From: Thunnus maccoyii
Taxonomy: Eukaryota > Chordata > Actinopteri > Scombriformes > Scombridae
Direction of reading: 5' to 3'
Length of the DNA: 64,000 nt
Assembly (NCBI RefSeq): GCF_910596095.1
Contig: NC_056536.1
Coordinates: 13,597,291-13,661,290, forward strand
Position numbers and translations under genes: made by a program. Positions within the stretch are counted from its first letter, which is position 1; the number at the start of each line of letters is the position of its first letter. This document shows, piece after piece, positions 23,149 to 35,123 of this stretch. The notes under the pieces were generated by a model, which did no database searches, was not told the origin of the DNA, and saw only the letters and a list, made by a program, of their open reading frames with translations.

Positions 23149-25290
23149 CAGCCTGCAGACGTTACACAGACCATGGTTTCAGTGGAGCAACGCAGGACAC
23201 CTGAGGCTGAGGCTGCACCTGGAGACACAAGCACAATGAGAAACAAGAGTGCTTCAATCATGGACGGAAGTGCGTAGGGCTAGAAACTTCAAGTTCCCGG
23301 AAAGGACTGAACCATAGCCACTATATGGTACAACCACAGGAAATTGCAATAATGTCACAAATGATCCAAAGCTGAGTAAAGGAGATGTATAACACAATGT
23401 AGCTAAGAGTTTAACGGCATTAGGGAGCACTAAGGAGATCCTGATAGGCCCAACTGCAATTGGAATATTTCCTCTTTTCCCACTTCTTTTAATTGATATA
23501 AATCATCAAATGCATTTCAGATGAGTGTGTAATATGTCTTTTCTTGAGTCTTCATTGAGTTGAGCTTTATTTTGATCCAAATTGACACTTTGAATGCAGA
23601 TTGCACACATAAAGAAAATAATAGATAGGTTGCAGTGCAGAATCAACTGTAGAACTGGAACTTGGATCATGAAGTGGCTTCATCAAAAGCATGTTGACGA
23701 CAGTGTAGTATCTTTAAGGACATCACGGCCTGTTAACATTTAGGGAGTGCTGAATTTTCTAGTAATCTAGGCGTGGGAAAAATGACTTAAAAAATTATTC
23801 AGGGAAATCCCCCTTCTCTTAGCAATACTGTTAAAGCGCAATGTTTAGTACCTCACCCTTCAGCTTCTAGTGTGGTGACACGTAAAAGCTAACAGTCGAG
23901 GGTTGTGGTTTCACAGCACAGTGTTGAAACGTACATGTGCGAAACTCAGTCATTGTGTGTGTGCGGTAAACAAGGAGAAAACTTCCTTTTTTGAATTCCA
24001 AAGAGGTGTTTCATACTTCCAGAGAAGTGGTGCTTAGCTTGCATTTTACTAGTCAAAGTAAAGGCTCTTCTTCAGTTTAAGTGTTTAAACTGTGTGAACA
24101 TTTCAGTGTACATCTATGATGATTTTACCACACCCGACATCTCCTTCGTGTCTTTTGACATGAAAGTCTGGTAATAACAACTCAGCCACTGATTCTTGCT
24201 GAGCACCTTTGCAAACGAAGAAAACAGAAATCCCCACAGGACGTCAGATTTTCTGTTCTCTGCAATGAAATGGTGTCAACATGCAGTAGGCCGGGTTTTT
24301 CCTCACCACATATTCTATCCTAACTAATGGTTTCCTCTGGTGGTGTTGGGGTATCTCACTTTGAGAGTGTTGTGTGTCAACTCAATAACCGACAGTAAAG
24401 GATTTAGACTTTCCAATTAATGGAGTTTAATAATGAATGTTTTAATGTGAATCTATGGATTCTGGCTTTGGGCCAGCTGAGACATATGTGTGTGTATATA
24501 TTTTGTTATTACTTTTAATTCTCTCAAACTGTTCATGGATTCCTGCATATTTTGTTACAAATCTCAATGAGTGGATTTATCATACGGAAAATGTCAAGGT
24601 TAGGAATTGTATCCTCACTGGAGTCACAAATTGTACAAATATATGGCGGTGAGGTACTTTTAAAGCCTGAGTATCATGAGTAAAACTCTTAGCCACAAGG
24701 TGGGAGTGTTGGCTGAGTGTCTGAACAGCAGCAGCTGGTGTGCAGTTTTGAGCACACAAAGAAAATGTAGGCAGGGTGCTTGAATAGCTTTTATTCTTGA
24801 GGTGGATTAGACCAACCTCATGAATTGCAAATTCTGCTTCAGCACAAAGAACAGCTGTCCTGCATTGTCCATTTCTCCTGGACGGAAAAAAATAGATTCT
24901 ATACAGAAAGACATTTATCATATTCACAATATGTTAAGAGATGTGCTAGACAACATCTGAAATTCTGATAGCATGTGTAAATAAACACTGGGATGATAAA
25001 CATTGCATCGTACCAACACATGTTGATATGCTGCCAGCTAACTTTTTTTTTTACAGATGTACAGGAATACAGCATTTTGATAGACCCTTCAATTCACAAT
25101 TTAAATTGCTTTTCCATGCTGATGTTTGAAAGGATTTATATGAATACAAAATAAAAAAACATATTTATATTATATTTGTGGTGTGTATTAATGTGGGCCA
25201 CCCCAAAAGACTGTAATTTATTCATGGTAAACACTAATACAACAACAGAAAATATCAAGTTTCCAAATTGTCAGCATATGTAGGCAATAA
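23149..25290 (+). other. Receptor 3' UTR and downstream DNA
   Basis: No coding exon was recognised. Candidate polyadenylation signals AATAAA lie at about 24980 and 25150, which would give a 3' UTR of about 1.8-2.0 kb. This is long but not unusual for a cytokine receptor. The transcript end cannot be fixed from sequence alone. Confidence 0.4.
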
Positions 25291-25526
25291 CTGACAGTGG
25301 TAACTAAGTACATTTACTCAAGTACTGTATTTAAGTACAATTTTGAGGTACTTGTACTTTACTTGAGTATTTCCATTTGATGCTACTTTATATGTACTCT
25401 CCACTACATTTCAGAGGGAAATATCCACTACATGTATTTGACAGCTTTAGTTACTTTTCAGATGAAGATTTGACACAATGGATAATATAACAAGCTTTTA
25501 AAATACAACATTGTTAAAGATGATAC

Positions 25527-25849
25527 CAGTGGTTTCCAACCTTTTTGGCTTTTGACATCTTACAAAAAGCAGTGTGTAGTCTGGGTCACATTTCAGATGT
25601 CTCTGAGTTGTTAACAGCTCCACCAAATAGTGATTTTTCCCTCTAAACTTCTCACACGGTTTCATTTCAATAAATGTTCAAATGATCCAGCATTTCCGCA
25701 AAAATCAAAGACTAGAGAAAAACTGAAAACAGATTTGTGTATCAGAACTTTGTTTTTTCTTCTTTCCTCTCCCATTAATCATCTCACGATCCCTCAGATT
25801 TATCTGGTGACCCTTTGGAGGGGCCCGACCCCTAGGTTGGGAACCACTG
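25527..25849. mobile_element. Nested hAT-type miniature element
   Basis: Termini CAGTGGTTTCCAACC and GGTTGGGAACCACTG are inverted repeats. The flanks GATGATAC and GACTAAAC match at 5 of 8, a worn 8-bp duplication. It lies wholly inside 25295-26191 and so inserted later. Confidence 0.75.
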
Positions 25850-25875
25850 GACTAAACCAGCTAACTAGTTAGTTA

Positions 25876-25917
25876 ACTTTATATACAGTTAACTAACTAG
25901 TTAACTGTATATAAAGT
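25876..25917. repeat. Perfect palindrome, 19-base arms, 4-base loop
   Basis: Arms 25876-25894 and 25899-25917 are exact reverse complements, AT-rich. Confidence 0.9.
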
Positions 25918-26199
25918 AGTTGAAACTAGCTCCACCTCCAGCAGCTACAACAATAACATGCTGCTCTAACACTGATGCTTCAGTATTAATAATCTAATGA
26001 TGTCATGTATAGGGATCAAACCACTACTTTTACTGCAATAGGCTACGTTAACTACATCAAGCTGATAATACTCATGTAGTTAAGAGGGATTTTTCATGCA
26101 GGACTTTTACTTGTAATGGAGTATTTTTACATTGCTGTATTGATACATTTACTTAAGTAAAGGATCTGAAAAAATACTTCTTCCACCACTGATAACTGA

Positions 26200-27766
26200 G
26201 CGTACACGCAACTTATATAGACAGTAAAAGGTAATTTTAATTGGCTATTTATTTTAATGGTTATAACCTATTAAAATGACCTTTTCTCTGGGTCATCTAA
26301 AACGAGTGTTAGTGGTTTCTATGGCAACCAGAGCTGTGCTCAAGAGGACAACAGCTCACCAGGACCGTCCCATCCCGACAACAGGAGGAACAGACAGAGC
26401 CAGGAAGAGTTTATATCGGGATATGAAGCTTTTTCCGCCTGGTTTGTTTTTATCTTGTTGTTTTTTCTGTTTTCCAATCTGCTGCTCACTTAAAAAAACT
26501 GAGCTGCAGTTTTTGTTGTAGGTATTAGCGGACACACCGTGTTGTCCTGGCAACTCTGAGTGGAGAGCTATTGAATTACAAAAATGGGGCCCAGGTTTTC
26601 TGTTCTCGGGATGTTCTGCAGCAGAAAATGAGCTGACCGACTTTGACCGTGTCGGTGAGTGGTTTTCTTATTCAGACTTTAAAAAGTCACGGATTGTTCA
26701 AGTGTCGGTGGATCTACTGTGGGCAACAAAAGGAGCGGGTAGGTGAACCATGGGTCAGAAAGAGCAAAAATCCCACCCACACGGGGGCGTTTTAAAATTA
26801 GACATTTTATTAATCCTGCCAGTTAGTTGAGACCACATTGAGACAGTGTTTGACTAGTAGTTGAGTCATGATATATATCAATGTCCAGTCATCAGTGCCT
26901 CCTACACAGTCATCAAATGTCAAGGCTGAACAATAAACTGAGTCACTCAGTCTTTGAGGCCAAAAAACAATTCCTAAATTGGGCAATACTAATACATACT
27001 ATATTACAATAAAATCCTCACTGTTGAATTAACTATTTAAATGTCTTAGAAGAAACAGTCAACATTTGTGAGAAACAAAATGTCACTGAAAATCAACATT
27101 CAGCATGTCCACCCTAAAAATATTAGTTTAACACAATTCTAGTGTTTATAAAGGGCTAATGAGGTGGAAAGCAGGACCATAATACCTTTATCCTGCTGCT
27201 AAACTGGGAGTTGCATCAGTGTCATACTTCACATACTATCACAAAACGCCAGTACCACAATATGTCAGATATCAGCAGTAAAAATAATATTGAACCAACA
27301 ACAACATTGTTTTTAATATGTCAGGATACTAAAACTGATATCTCAGTGCGAAGAGTTTGCTTATTACTCACAGGCTGACATTTTGACATGTCACAGTAGG
27401 AAAAGCCCGGGTGTAAATAATAAAATTAACTATGAACTGAATTCCATTTAGCTGCTTCAATTTCAGTGTACTGGTATTGTGCGTGCTGGCTCACTGTGAC
27501 ACTGTCATGACTTACTGGGACATTTGAATAGAAAGGAGGTGTTGTTAATGTTGTTAGAAACACCTGTGCGTTTCCTACTATGACAAGTCAAAATGTCTGC
27601 TGTGAAAAAGGCCTGTTGTGAGACAATTTGATACAGTATGCGCAGTATTGATAATACTGCTATTTGAACTAATAATTTAAAATTATATCCATCAGGTGAC
27701 GTCTATGATGTCATCGCTGTGAGCAGCTGAGGAGAGAAGAACAGACAGAGGGTCTGCTGCCTGATC
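26200..27766 (+). promoter_or_regulatory. Upstream region of ttc34, possible non-coding first exon
   Basis: A plausible untranslated first exon ends at about 26652 with donor GTGAGTGG. It could join an acceptor at about 27696 (CATCAG) to give a leader ending at the start codon 27767. No TATA box is evident. The rest is AT-rich with no recognised element. Without transcript data this is a suggestion only. Confidence 0.3.
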
Positions 27767-30700
27767 ATGACTGCTGTGGTTCGACCTGGAGTCAATGTTT
27801 CAGAGCTATGTGAGGATGGAGACAGGTTCCTTGAGGCTGGAGAGCTGGGGAGGGCAACCTCCCTCTACATGTCTGCCTTCAGGACTCACGCCACCTCCAC
27901 TGTGTCCCACCTGCGAAAATTGTCCAGCCTGTGTGGGGTAATCTCTACTCTAGAAGGTTGGCTTGACAGTCATGGGGAGACTCCGCCTGCTGAGGGTCTT
28001 AATAAAGGTCTAGCAGCTGTGTTTCTGTCCACACTCTGTCCCAACAATCTTTCTGCCACCATTTTCAAAATGGAGTCTCTCCTTCATAGTGGCAGGCATG
28101 GTTGTGAGGAGATTTTTGCTCGCTGCACTGCTCTGCTTGAAGGGAAGCGAACCCCTCATCCAGAGGGGTATACTCGCGTGGTGTTGGAGATAACTCGTGC
28201 CCTGGCATGCTTGTTCTCAGAGCCTCACAGTGTCAAGGGACTAAAGCTTTACCTCAACGCTTACAAGAGCAACAAATCAGAAACTGTCACACTGGTGAAG
28301 AGCAGACAAGCTCAGCACCTACCCAAAATAGTGAAAGCCTTCACAGACCAAATACTGCACATACATCCCTCTCTGATGTTTGACAGTGAGTGTGAAGTGA
28401 CAACAAAGAGGAAGGAAAAGCTAGACGTTGAGTCTTATACAATGACTGAGTTTTTGTCAGCTCTCTCACCAAGTAACAGAGAAGTGCAGGAAATTCAAGC
28501 AGCACATTTGTTTTTCACAGGCAGGTTTGGGGACAGTGCAGAGGTGTATTCTGCTGTCTTGCAGCAAAGTCATTGTCAGCAAATGTCAGAGAGTAGTATA
28601 GACGATACAGTCCAAGACACACCTGAGAGGAGAGCTAGACTTTTAACCGGTCGAGCAGCTGCCTGCTTCTCAGCGGGCGGGAGAACTGCAGAGGCCTGCA
28701 GGGATCTGGGGGAGGCATTTGAGATCCACCCTGCCTGTGCTCGAACTTATTTCCAAAAGCTCTTCACAGATCACGGTACAGGGGTGGCTGCTCGTAACCA
28801 TCTCCGTCAGCAGGCAGAGAGGGGCTTATCTGGCTACAGAGAGAGGGTCCTCATTCGTCCAGACCTGCGGTCCACAGAGGGAGTTGAACTTTTGGACCCT
28901 GCGATCTCTCAGTTACGGACTCTGTGCCATTTAGAGCCTGACGGGGGAGGCAGAGAGCTGCGGGTACGACTGGCTGACTGTCTCCTTCTCAGAGGGGGAC
29001 ACAAAGAGGCCCTCTCTATCTGTAGCCAGCTAGCTGCTGCACAAGGTCAGCAGAGCTATCAGAACACTGTGCAAGTTCTTCGTGGATATGCACGACTTCT
29101 CAATGATGACCACAAGGGGGCGTTAGAAGACTTCCAGGCTGTGATTGAACACAATGCCCCCCACCCATCCAGCTGTGTACGGGCACTCTGTGGCAGGGGG
29201 CTTCTTCGTATGATGGGCGGCTTCAACTACCTCACAGCACTAGATTATGTGACAGCCAGCAGGCTGCAGCCTCAGGAAACAGCACTGACTGTTCGCTGCT
29301 TAGTGCCATGGAACTGCCGGGGGCTGCTGATTACAGTTTTATTGGAGCAGGGACGAGTCATGCTGGAGGGGACTGGAGAGCACGGATCCACCTCCAGTTC
29401 AAGTGAAAACTCCCAGCAGCCACTGCAGGGGGATCAGCTTCAGGCACCATCAAAGAGAGACAACCACAGAGCCGGGTATGATGTTAATCTCACATACAGT
29501 TTGCTCAATGGTCTATCACTTCACCAAAATCTCATCATCTCAATAAATTTCATTTTCAGTTGATGATATTTGCTCTAATAACAGTTCTCATTCATACTTT
29601 CTCAGCTCATTAAATGTTCCTGGTCTCTGTGCATTAGGACTCCTGCTGGTGTCCAGTCCCTGGCTGTGCTACTGATGGAGCTGCAGCCCAGTGCTGATGG
29701 GCCTCAGATCCTGGCAGCAGACGCCTTGTACCAGCTTGGTCGGGTGGAGGAGGCCTACCGGCTACTGCTCTCCATCGGGCCCACCAGTCCTCGGGCACCT
29801 GTTCTGGCTCGCCTCGCCCTGCTGCAGCTGCACCGGGGCTTTCTCTATGACACCAATCAGGTACGTAGTTTTAGGGCAGTGGGTCCCAAAGTGAGGTCCA
29901 GAGGCACCAAGATTTCATTTCATGCCAGGTGAAGATCTGGCAAATGTTTCATTGGTGGTTTCACAAGCAGCAGACACATTTATTCATTTAATTCATCTCT
30001 GCGACAACTTCTTGAAATTAATCATCCTGTCCTTGTAATTATAGGGACACATTTGTATGAAAAACTTTTGGGCCACCTTCTGTATTGCAAGGACTTTTAA
30101 TACAATGTTGCAATGTAGTTTCAGTAGCCTGATTAAAAACAGAGCGAGGAGCCTGATTGTCCAGAACAAACCCAATTAAATTCGGCATAGAGCTGGAGTG
30201 AGAAAGGCCTGTGTTAATCTCATTCACTCAAATTGCTCTCTGGACGCAGCTTCAAAGTGCCCACGTTCAGGAAATAAAGAACCACAAGGACTCATTTACA
30301 CCCCCTCTAATTAGATTTCTTAACTTGCATATGAGTTGATGAAACTTTGCCAAAGCTGGTGCTGTAAGAAATATAACACAGTAAATCTCATCACACCAGC
30401 CTCAGGCACACAAATACAAATGTGCAACAGTAGAGCTGCAGTATCGCAGTGCTGACCAGCAGACGAGATAAACACTGAAACTGAGTTGTCACCTGTAGAA
30501 CCACCAGCGCGTACAGCATTAAATCATCAGTTGTACTGTTTTTCATTTTTGAATTTAATTAATATATTAGAAAAAAAATGTTAGATGTACAGCTTCTACT
30601 TTCAAACAATTTTTTTTATAAATAGAGTTTATAGTCACAGATAGCCTGCAGGGTTATGAATTTCCTGTCAGGTATCTTAATATATTTATTAATTTTATGA

Positions 30701-33700
30701 AATTTATAGTGAAGGAGACGAAGATTTCACTTCTGTCTTTTCCTCACAGCTGCTGAAAAAGCTCATTCAGTGCAGTGATACTAGCTGCTTGCGCCCCCTG
30801 TTGGCGGTGGCACAACAGAGGGACCGGGCGCTGCTGCAGGCACACTGCCACTCCGCTGCAAAACGCATCCTGGAGGCCAAGAGAGAGGAGAGGGCTGTCA
30901 GGGAGGCTGTGGCCTATCTCTCCATCGCCATCATGGCTTCTGGTGATTAGAATCTGATTGATAAGAAAGATACTGATGTTTGTTATTGGTCTGACTCTCA
31001 TTGTTGACTGAAGTAATGGTGGGTAATCCTTTAATCTAGACAGAAGGAATGATTAGAGGGATGATAAAGAGAATTGATTTGGCTTCAGTTCAGTATCTCT
31101 TCAAACACTGAATAAAAAGCAGCAGCCAGATTAGCCATATGATTTAACTAAAAGACAACAAACATGAATAAAAACCTGTCAGTGTCAACCTGTCAACACA
31201 TATCATACTTGTCACTGACCAGGATATTTGGATTAGTCATTGTTTATATATAAAGATTGAAGTATCCAATAAAACGATAATGGGTCAATATGATATTATG
31301 AAGTATTATACGAATATTGTGAAACCAATCAGGTAATTGTCTTTGTCAAGGTGGCGAGGCAGCAGACTCCTTGCTGGAGAGAGCGAGGTGTTATGTCCTG
31401 CTCGGCCAACGAAAGACAGCCATCTTTGATTTCAGTGCCATTCTTAGGGAGCACCCGAAACACGTTCAGGCCCTCTGTGGAAGAGGCTTCACCTACCTCA
31501 TGCTGAGCCAACAAAAGGTATTCTTGAGTTGCAACGCTGTCAAAATGTGCCGTTACTCAGAACCTGTATTTTAAACAGTTTACTCCCTCTCTAAAAAAAA
31601 ACATTTTAGTCTCAAAACCTTGTAAACACCTTGTGGTAGATTTTATTCTAATTTTTTTCTCTGGCCTCCTCTCGACTTGGAGCTACACTAGGCAGCTTTA
31701 CATATTTGTGGCTGCAACTGGCAGTGAAAGTTAACAGTTTGAAAACTGTAATTTTAGGTGTCACAATATTAGTGACATCTGTAAACTGCCAGTACTCTCT
31801 CTCTCTCTCACTCTCTCTCTCTCTTTCACTCTCTCTCTACCTCTACACATATATACATATATATATGCAAACCAACGTGGGCAGGAAAAAAGACGCAAAA
31901 GTTAGTATTTCATGTTAGCAGAGAAGAGAACACTCCTATCATTTGCAATAATTTGGGCATATGGGATCTCCAAGATTTCGGGGGCTGGTATCCTTTTTCT
32001 AATACGACAGAGGTAAATTTACATAAAATTGTCTGGTGCAGGAGATGTGTTTATTCCATTTAAATGTAAATTCAAACTGCCTTTTTCCATGCTGTAGGAA
32101 TGCACTCATGATATCCTGGCAGCACTTCAGATAAACACTGACATAGTCACCAAAGACATCCTGTCACTCAAGGACAAGGCACGGAAACTGGTCTGTGATT
32201 GGTTGCATCAGTTCTGCAGGACCAGTCTGTCAGACATCCTGGTTACTAGTGCTGTCCCCTGCCAGGAAGAGCAGCTCAGAGAGGCTTTTATAATCGGTGG
32301 AGCTCTGATGAGGACAGACTGCAGAGACCCCAGATGGCATCTCCTCTATGTGGACATACTTTTAGCCAAAGGTGAGAGGGGAACTTTGCCAAAATGTGCT
32401 GCTTGAATTCTCAGTGAGATCCTTGATGTCACTGGAAATGGTCTGGTGAGGAGATTATGGATTAGGCTGTTCGATGTTTCGTCTTTGACAAAAAGAACCA
32501 TTGAACCTAGTTTACAGTGATCCTTACTTCTGCTATTATGGTCCATCTGCTCCAGGTGAATTGAAGGCAGCAGGAGCTCATCTGAGCCAGGTGTTTGGTC
32601 AGGAGCCAAGAGATGCAGTGGCCCAGGCCAGGTTGGGTGTGGTGGAGGCCTGGCAGCAGAATTACTGCAGCGCAGCTCGCAGGCTCAGCAAACTCACTGA
32701 GAAAGATCCATCCAGTTTGGACTTTTTACTGGACCTCATCCCGTTCAATCAGCGAAAACACATGGCACAGGTAAGGCTACTGGAATAATAGATTTCAATT
32801 TTCGAAATGAGCGCCATTGGCAAAATGATTTGTTCGAGCTATGGAAGCATTTTTTATTCCCCCATCATCAGCAAGTTAGTTTTACAATTTATCTGCAGAC
32901 GTCCTCATAACAGAACTAAAGACTGTGCCTACATCTCTGTTTTTTAGTAGATACAGAGCAATTTACATAAAACAAATCTTTCTGATTAAAATACATTCAG
33001 TTTCACTGAGGCTGTAAAATGAAATGAGCCTTTAGGATTTATTGTTTTTTTTTGTTCAAGAGAGTTTTGTCAGTACATTTATTTATTGGCTTGTATAGAA
33101 GAATAAACTCACACACTTGCTGAAGAGATTATGAAATTGAAACACTTGCTATCTAATTTGTGGTGTTTGTTTTTCAATCTTCTCCACACTGATAGAGCTG
33201 AGCTCCTCTGTGACACTCTGAAGTCCCTGATATCTACTCTCAGAATAGTTTCTTATTTCACCTGCATGAAATTTTAATTTAATGTCTTCTGTCTGATGTC
33301 ATGGTATCCTTCAAATAAGTTAACATGATTGGCAATTAAAAAAACAAAAACAAAGAAAATGAAAGTGTACTGACATTCATTTATGTTCTCTCTGAACATA
33401 TAATGAATATTTCATGTTTAACATTGACAGTAAGATCAGAAAAGATGGCGAAGTATGCGTAATGTATGATGATGGAGTACATAAATAATGTTAAGACAAC
33501 AGCATCTTTCCATAATCTCACTTAAGTGTTGTAGATAAAGAGTATTTATGCATAAATAAATGTCATATTTTTACATTTGTATTGCAACAGGCAGCAGCAC
33601 AGGAGGCCAGCAGTGTGTCATCAGCTGGCCAGTGGGATCAGGCCCTCACCCTCCTGAATGTGGCGATACAAGCTGTGGGCAATCACAGACTCCAGTATCT

Positions 33701-34136
33701 TCGCCAGCGGGCTGCTTGCCTTGCACAGCTGGGCTTACACAAGAGGGCCATAGCTGACCTAGACCGAGTTATCCAGAAACACGGTGGATCCGACCCCAGC
33801 GGCTCAGATGACCCCCAAGTCTGGGCGGAGGACCTGTGTCGTCGAGGTCGCAGCCTGGTGTTGTGTTCCAGAGAAGGACCAGCTCTGGAGGACTTCAGCC
33901 GGGCCTTAGAGCTCCACAGGGACCAGGCCATCCAGTGCGTGGAAGCTGGTCTGGGCAGGCTGCGTCTGGCTGAATGCTTCTTGCGGGGGGCACTGCTGCA
34001 CTACGGGGAGCAGCAGCTCAGCAAAGCTTGGACATTGATTGAATGCGGCCTTGTTGTGGACAGTGAGAACGCAGAGCTCCGCAGACTGAGGGCAAGGGTC
34101 AAACGAGAAGTAGCCAGCCCTTGCAATGTCAACTAA
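27767..34136 (+). CDS. ttc34: Tetratricopeptide repeat protein, TTC34-like
   Basis: Seven coding exons: 27767-29475, 29638-29860, 30750-30942, 31351-31517, 32098-32371, 32556-32770, 33591-34136. All junctions are GT-AG and in frame, giving 1108 residues, close to the known size of vertebrate TTC34. TPR-like helix pairs are visible, for example LLTGRAAACFSAGGRTAEAC (about residue 290), ALCGRGLLRMMGGFNYLTAL (about 470), ARCYVLLGQRKTAIFDF (about 720) and RQRAACLAQLGLHKRAIADL (about 960). TPR arrays form superhelical protein-binding scaffolds; no enzyme motif is present and the role of TTC34 is not established. The first coding exon is unusually long (1709 bases). The start codon is the first ATG of the open frame. 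In mammals TTC34 lies on the same arm as several TNFR-family genes, matching the neighbour here. The TPR-protein call is firm; the TTC34 name is likely. Confidence 0.83.
31795..31865. repeat. CT-rich microsatellite followed by an AT dinucleotide run
   Basis: An imperfect (CT)n run at about 31795-31838, then an ATAT-rich stretch to about 31865. It sits in the ttc34 intron between exons 4 and 5. Confidence 0.85.
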
Positions 34137-35123
34137 TGTTGATTGAGAGCCGCACAGGACACAAGAGCTCCAGCCGAGGTTAAATGATGTAGCCATCATG
34201 ATGTAGTGCCTGTACCTGAAAATGTTGTATTGTAGAGGAACGATCTATCTCGTTGAGGACTCTTCCACAGTGTTTTAGGACACGGTGCTTCGGTTCTTAT
34301 CATGTCTTCCCAGTTCAAATTAAGTATGTAGGATTAACAGCAGTGTATGTTAAATAACAATAATACTGATAATAATAATAATACTTTATTTGTACAGCAC
34401 TTTTTTAAAGTTACAAAAAGCGTCACAAAGAAAACAAAAGCAAATTAAATGCAAATACAAACAATGAGATCATTGTTTTTTTATGATAATATCTTTATAA
34501 TAACAGCAAAACACTATATTGAATATTAGATTATGTGAACAGTGCAGATTTTCCATACCACAAATTTATTGTATTTTAATTTATTCATTTTTATAATTTA
34601 TTTTAGGAACCAATTACTCTGGAAATTCAGACATTCGTTGGAAAGACGTCCTCTGAGTGACAGTGAAGTGAAAGATCAGTAACTGAAATAATCTGCAAAT
34701 GCAGGCAGATGATGGTTGTATTACACGGTATGAAGGAAATCACGCAACATGAATTTAAATAGTATTGTTTAATTCAAACCATCACACCTAGATATAAGAT
34801 TTAAGAAAGTGCCCAATGTGCAGGTTTTATGCTTTCAAACTGGAAGAGGCAGTTTTCTTTAATCATATCCATGACAGCAAACACAATTTTGTAAGCATAA
34901 ATACAGGAAAAGTTAAATAAATGCTGTAATCCAGTCCATATCACTCACATGAAAGTGTCAATGAATGTTAAAAGTCAAGAACAATGTCAGTTCATTAATA
35001 TTCTTCTTAATGCACATTAAGTAGGACTTTATCATTTAAAATGATGTTGAATACACTGTAGCATTAAATTTGTACATATACTGTATGTGTAACATGTGTC
35101 GAGACGCTACATGTGCTTCGCTG
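34137..35123. other. Convergent 3' ends of ttc34 and alas2
   Basis: About 990 bases separate the two stop codons. Candidate polyadenylation signals exist for both strands: AATAAA at about 34916 (plus) and, on the minus strand, near 34564 and 34384. The 3' UTRs may therefore overlap. A short fish repeat tail with AATAATAATACTTTATTTGT lies at about 34366-34440. Confidence 0.4.

Larger units (their letters stand above)
25295..26191. mobile_element. hAT-type element with perfect 8-bp target duplication
   Basis: The element runs from CAGTGG to CCACTG and is flanked by ATAACTGA on both sides (25287-25294 and 26192-26199). The terminal regions are rich in ACTTAAGTA and ACTCAAGTAC motifs. It has no transposase. 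It contains a second nested element (25527-25849) and a perfect palindrome (25876-25917). Confidence 0.85.

Noticed and set aside
26276..26521. 81-residue open frame upstream of ttc34 as an extra coding exon
   Set aside because: Frame has no TPR similarity and no suitable donor in frame with the ttc34 start; kept only as possible leader DNA.
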